Assembly (NCBI GenBank): GCA_039000515.1
Contig: JBCFYV010000230.1
Location: 1-64,000, forward strand
DNA length: 64,000 bases
Reading direction: 5' to 3'
From: Timema cristinae
Taxonomy: Eukaryota > Arthropoda > Insecta > Phasmatodea > Timematidae
Positions 61,520-64,000 of this stretch are shown one piece after another (the stretch's first letter is position 1; each line of letters begins with the position of its first letter). The translations under genes and the position numbers were made by a program. The notes beneath the pieces were generated by a model. It saw only the letters and a list, made by a program, of their open reading frames with translations. It searched no databases and was not told where the DNA came from.

Positions 61520-64000
61520 CTCCCCTCACTCGTTAGAGCCGAGGATGTATTCCAACAGCTTTGACTCAAGATGGTGTGTCTGGGCTTTGCCAAGCCTTAG
61601 TAAAAATATCTTCTTTCATGGATTCAGAAGGCTTGTATTCACCATAATTCTTCATTTTTAACCTTCTCGCGAATAAAGTGTTCTTTTATACTTATATGCT
61701 TTGATTGGAACTTATTATAAATTATTTGAAAATTTTGGCAGACATGTTGTCATTGAAGATTTGGATGGCTTGTTGAGAAGATCCCATGTCATTCAGCAGT
61801 TGTCTCAATGCATTGCCTCCTTCACCGCTTCTGTTAAGGCCATGTACTCAGATTCTTTTGTAGATGAAGCAATGGTTTCTTTGTTTTCTGGATTCCCAGA
61901 TGATAATTGAACCTGCATACTTAAAACAGTACCCTGTGTATGATCTTCTATCACTGGAGCATGATCCCCATTTTGATCAGCATATCCGGTCAATGGTTCT
62001 CCAGTCTTTTGGAAGATCAGAGACAGTTCCTTGGTACCTTGAAGGTAACGGAGGACCCTTTTGCTGCTAGCCAATGCTCCTTAGAAAAATAATTATTAAA
62101 TTGACTTATGTAGATTACCGAATGTGAAATATCTGGTCTTGTACCTGTTGCGAGATACATAAGGGTTCCAATCATATTTTGGTATGGAAAATTTGTCAGG
62201 TTTTCTGTTGACGCCCTTGTAAACTTTAGTCCCGGAACCATGCGAATCTTCACAGGATTACAGGTCTCCATTTATATTTATGAAGGATCTCATCAATGTA
62301 TTTATTCTGTGAGGCTGAAATAGTTCCATTTTTACAATTGAATTCTATAGCAAGACAATATTGGAGATTTTCCAAATCTCTCATTTCAAATTCGTTCAAC
62401 AGCTTCTTCTTTATATGATTCAATTTTCTTGACTATTTGATGCCATGATTACATCATCTACATACATTTTAACCAGCATTTTTTCTCTCCCTCTGATCAT
62501 AATGTAGATGCAAGGATCACGTGTGAAGGATGCATCCTAATTTGCAAAGTTTGGAATCTAATTTACAGAACCATTGGCATCCTGCTTGCTTTAGTCCATA
62601 CAACGCCTTCTTAAGATGACATACTTTTTCACCATTTTGTTGCTTAGCTCTTCATACATTTTATTTACCTTTTTGAAGTAAGAAGAGTTCTGATAGAGCT
62701 TAATCGGTCGACTGGGGCATACGTCTTTCCATAGTCGAGTCCTGGTCTTTGTGAGAATCCTCGAGCTTGTAATGATTACTAAGCAAGACTTGCTGTTCTC
62801 CACTCAAGAACACCATTTTGTTTATACTTATTTTTTAGTACCAGTTTTGGGACTTATTCTATTTGCTCCATTTGGTTTTGCCACTAATTCAAAAGTATAA
62901 TTCTTTATATGGGCCTTGATTTAATTTTTTATGGCTTCATGCCAATCTTCCGCATCTGAACCTTCTAGAGCTTCCTTAAATTCACATAATGCTGACATAT
63001 CGTATTCATTCATCCAAGGGGGTAGTCTAATTGTAATTTTTTGTTCTTAACACCTTTGTCCTTCCTCCTCAACTTCTCCTTCCTCAAAGCTATCTTCATA
63101 TCCTTAGTTGTTCTCTTCTCTGTCACTTGCGACTACATTAATTTAATCTAAAATCTCGTCATTACTTATTACTGAAATCTCTTGACTGTTTTTTTTCTTC
63201 CTTTTTCGGCATATTTGATTGTTGTTCACAGTATACTTCACCAAATGGACCACCACTTGAGGGTTCTTGGTTGGATTCATAGTAGAGCTTTTTAATTATT
63301 TTTTACATCTCTCGCAATTTAAATATTTCTTTAGGATGGCACCCAGATACGATAGCCTTGATACTTCAGAGTATCCGACAAAAATGCCTTCTTTGGCTGT
63401 TGAATACAATTTTCTTCTGCTGGGGTCCTTTTTGTGCATGAACGCTTTGTATCCAAAATCTTGAATATGATGAACTGAAGGTACATGACCAGTCTACTTT
63501 TGATATGGAGTTTCACCTTTCAGAATCCTGGATAGGCTGCGAGTTAATAAATAATTTGCACAATAGATGGCCTCTAGCCCAAAGTGAGTGAGGCAAATTT
63601 ATTCCATTAATAACATCTGCCTTATCCTGCGTTACTTATTTTTCGTTCAGCCAATCCATTTTGCTGGGATCATCTTACAACGGAAAGACGTCTTCTAATC
63701 CCACAGTCTGATAAGAATTTGTCAAACTCCAAATTTCTATATACTGCCCTTTCATTGTCACTTTGTAGATACTTAATCTTTTTTCTGTCAGATTTTATAC
63801 TTCATTTTTAAATTATTTAAAAGCATTTAAGACGTCATTTTTATTTTACAGGAAATATACTCTGGTATAGCGAGTTCCCTCATCAATAAAGTAACCAAAA
63901 TCTGGAGCCTCCGGGTGAAGTGGTGTGCATGGGGCCTACAACATCAGAATGCATTATTTACAGATTGTCTACAGTTTTCAGTTGTTCCCTAATGTGATAA
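61519..64000 (-). mobile_element. Ty1/copia LTR retrotransposon, 3' portion, runs off the right edge
   Basis: Integrase, reverse transcriptase and RNase H occur in that order on the minus strand, the order that defines Ty1/copia elements (integrase before RT). The 5' LTR, gag and protease would lie beyond 64,000. Frameshifts and stops are scattered, so this copy is dead. Confidence 0.9.
61540..64000 (-). pseudogene. pol: copia pol polyprotein (integrase-RT-RNase H), broken
   Basis: Replicates and integrates the element. Integrase core: HSDVVGPMHT (63,925-63,952), YLQSDNERAVYRN (63,737-63,772) and QQNGLAER (63,643-63,667) supply the D, D and E positions. The integrase C-terminal part with AKEGIFVGYSEVSR lies at about 63,350-63,400. 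An acidic linker precedes LPPWMNEYDMSALCEFKEAL (about 62,975-63,035). RT blocks: GFSQRPGLDYGKTYAPV (about 62,700-62,760), KALYGLKQAG (about 62,580-62,615) and the catalytic MYVDDVIM with YVDD at 62,453-62,464. RNase H region: MIGTLMYLATGTRPDISHS (about 62,125-62,185), VLRYLQGTKELSLIF and ASSTKESEYMALTEAVKEA (61,805-61,870), NDNMSA (about 61,745), and a degraded end through KPRHTIL (about 61,560). All three catalytic sets remain readable but not in one frame. Confidence 0.88.

Overview
The window looks like AT-rich nuclear DNA of an invertebrate animal, most likely an arthropod. I infer this from the repeat families (Maverick/Polinton, RTE-like LINE, Ty1/copia, mariner-like elements with TA flanks, tRNA-derived SINEs), not from any host marker gene. 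No intact host protein-coding gene, rRNA gene or functional tRNA gene can be supported. The DNA is a graveyard of mobile elements and tandem arrays, and almost every recognisable reading frame is broken.

Region 1-15.2 kb is the most interesting. After a 0.5 kb foldback element (1,096-1,591) lies a 13.3 kb unit (1,878-15,197) with long, complex terminal inverted repeats. It contains a decayed protein-primed type B DNA polymerase reading frame (about 10.4-12.8 kb) and is best read as a degraded Maverick/Polinton. Inside it sits a separate 3.05 kb unit (about 5,828-8,875) with its own ~300 bp inverted repeats. That unit carries a broken gene with acidic clusters like those of XPG/FEN1 (PIN-like) nucleases and a C-terminal cysteine-rich CXC-like module. 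A third inverted pair (3.49-3.95 / 5.54-5.78 kb), two SINE copies and a 42-bp minisatellite fill the left half.

Region 15.2-33 kb is mostly unassigned AT-rich DNA. It holds a 46-bp minisatellite, a palindromic tRNA-like foldback (21.36-21.64 kb), a tRNA-like SINE head (21.83 kb), a decayed LINE reverse transcriptase (24.9-26.1 kb), a 51-bp minisatellite ending in a T59-G84 double homopolymer, RTE-like tails, a mariner-like element (30.24-30.77 kb) and copies of a dispersed repeat.

Region 33-41 kb begins with homopolymer-distorted sequence holding a 261-bp TA-flanked MITE, then a 3.2 kb array of a 48-bp unit (37.77-40.95 kb). Region 41-46.2 kb is normal-looking sequence with several SINEs of one family. 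Region 46.2-57.4 kb is again heavily homopolymer-distorted and probably unreliable consensus. Region 57.4-64 kb is normal again: an unidentified coding-like stretch on the minus strand (59.8-60.4 kb), a short tandem duplication, and the 3' two-thirds of a Ty1/copia retrotransposon on the minus strand that runs off the right edge.

Nothing here works together as a pathway. The functional story is nested insertion and decay of mobile DNA.
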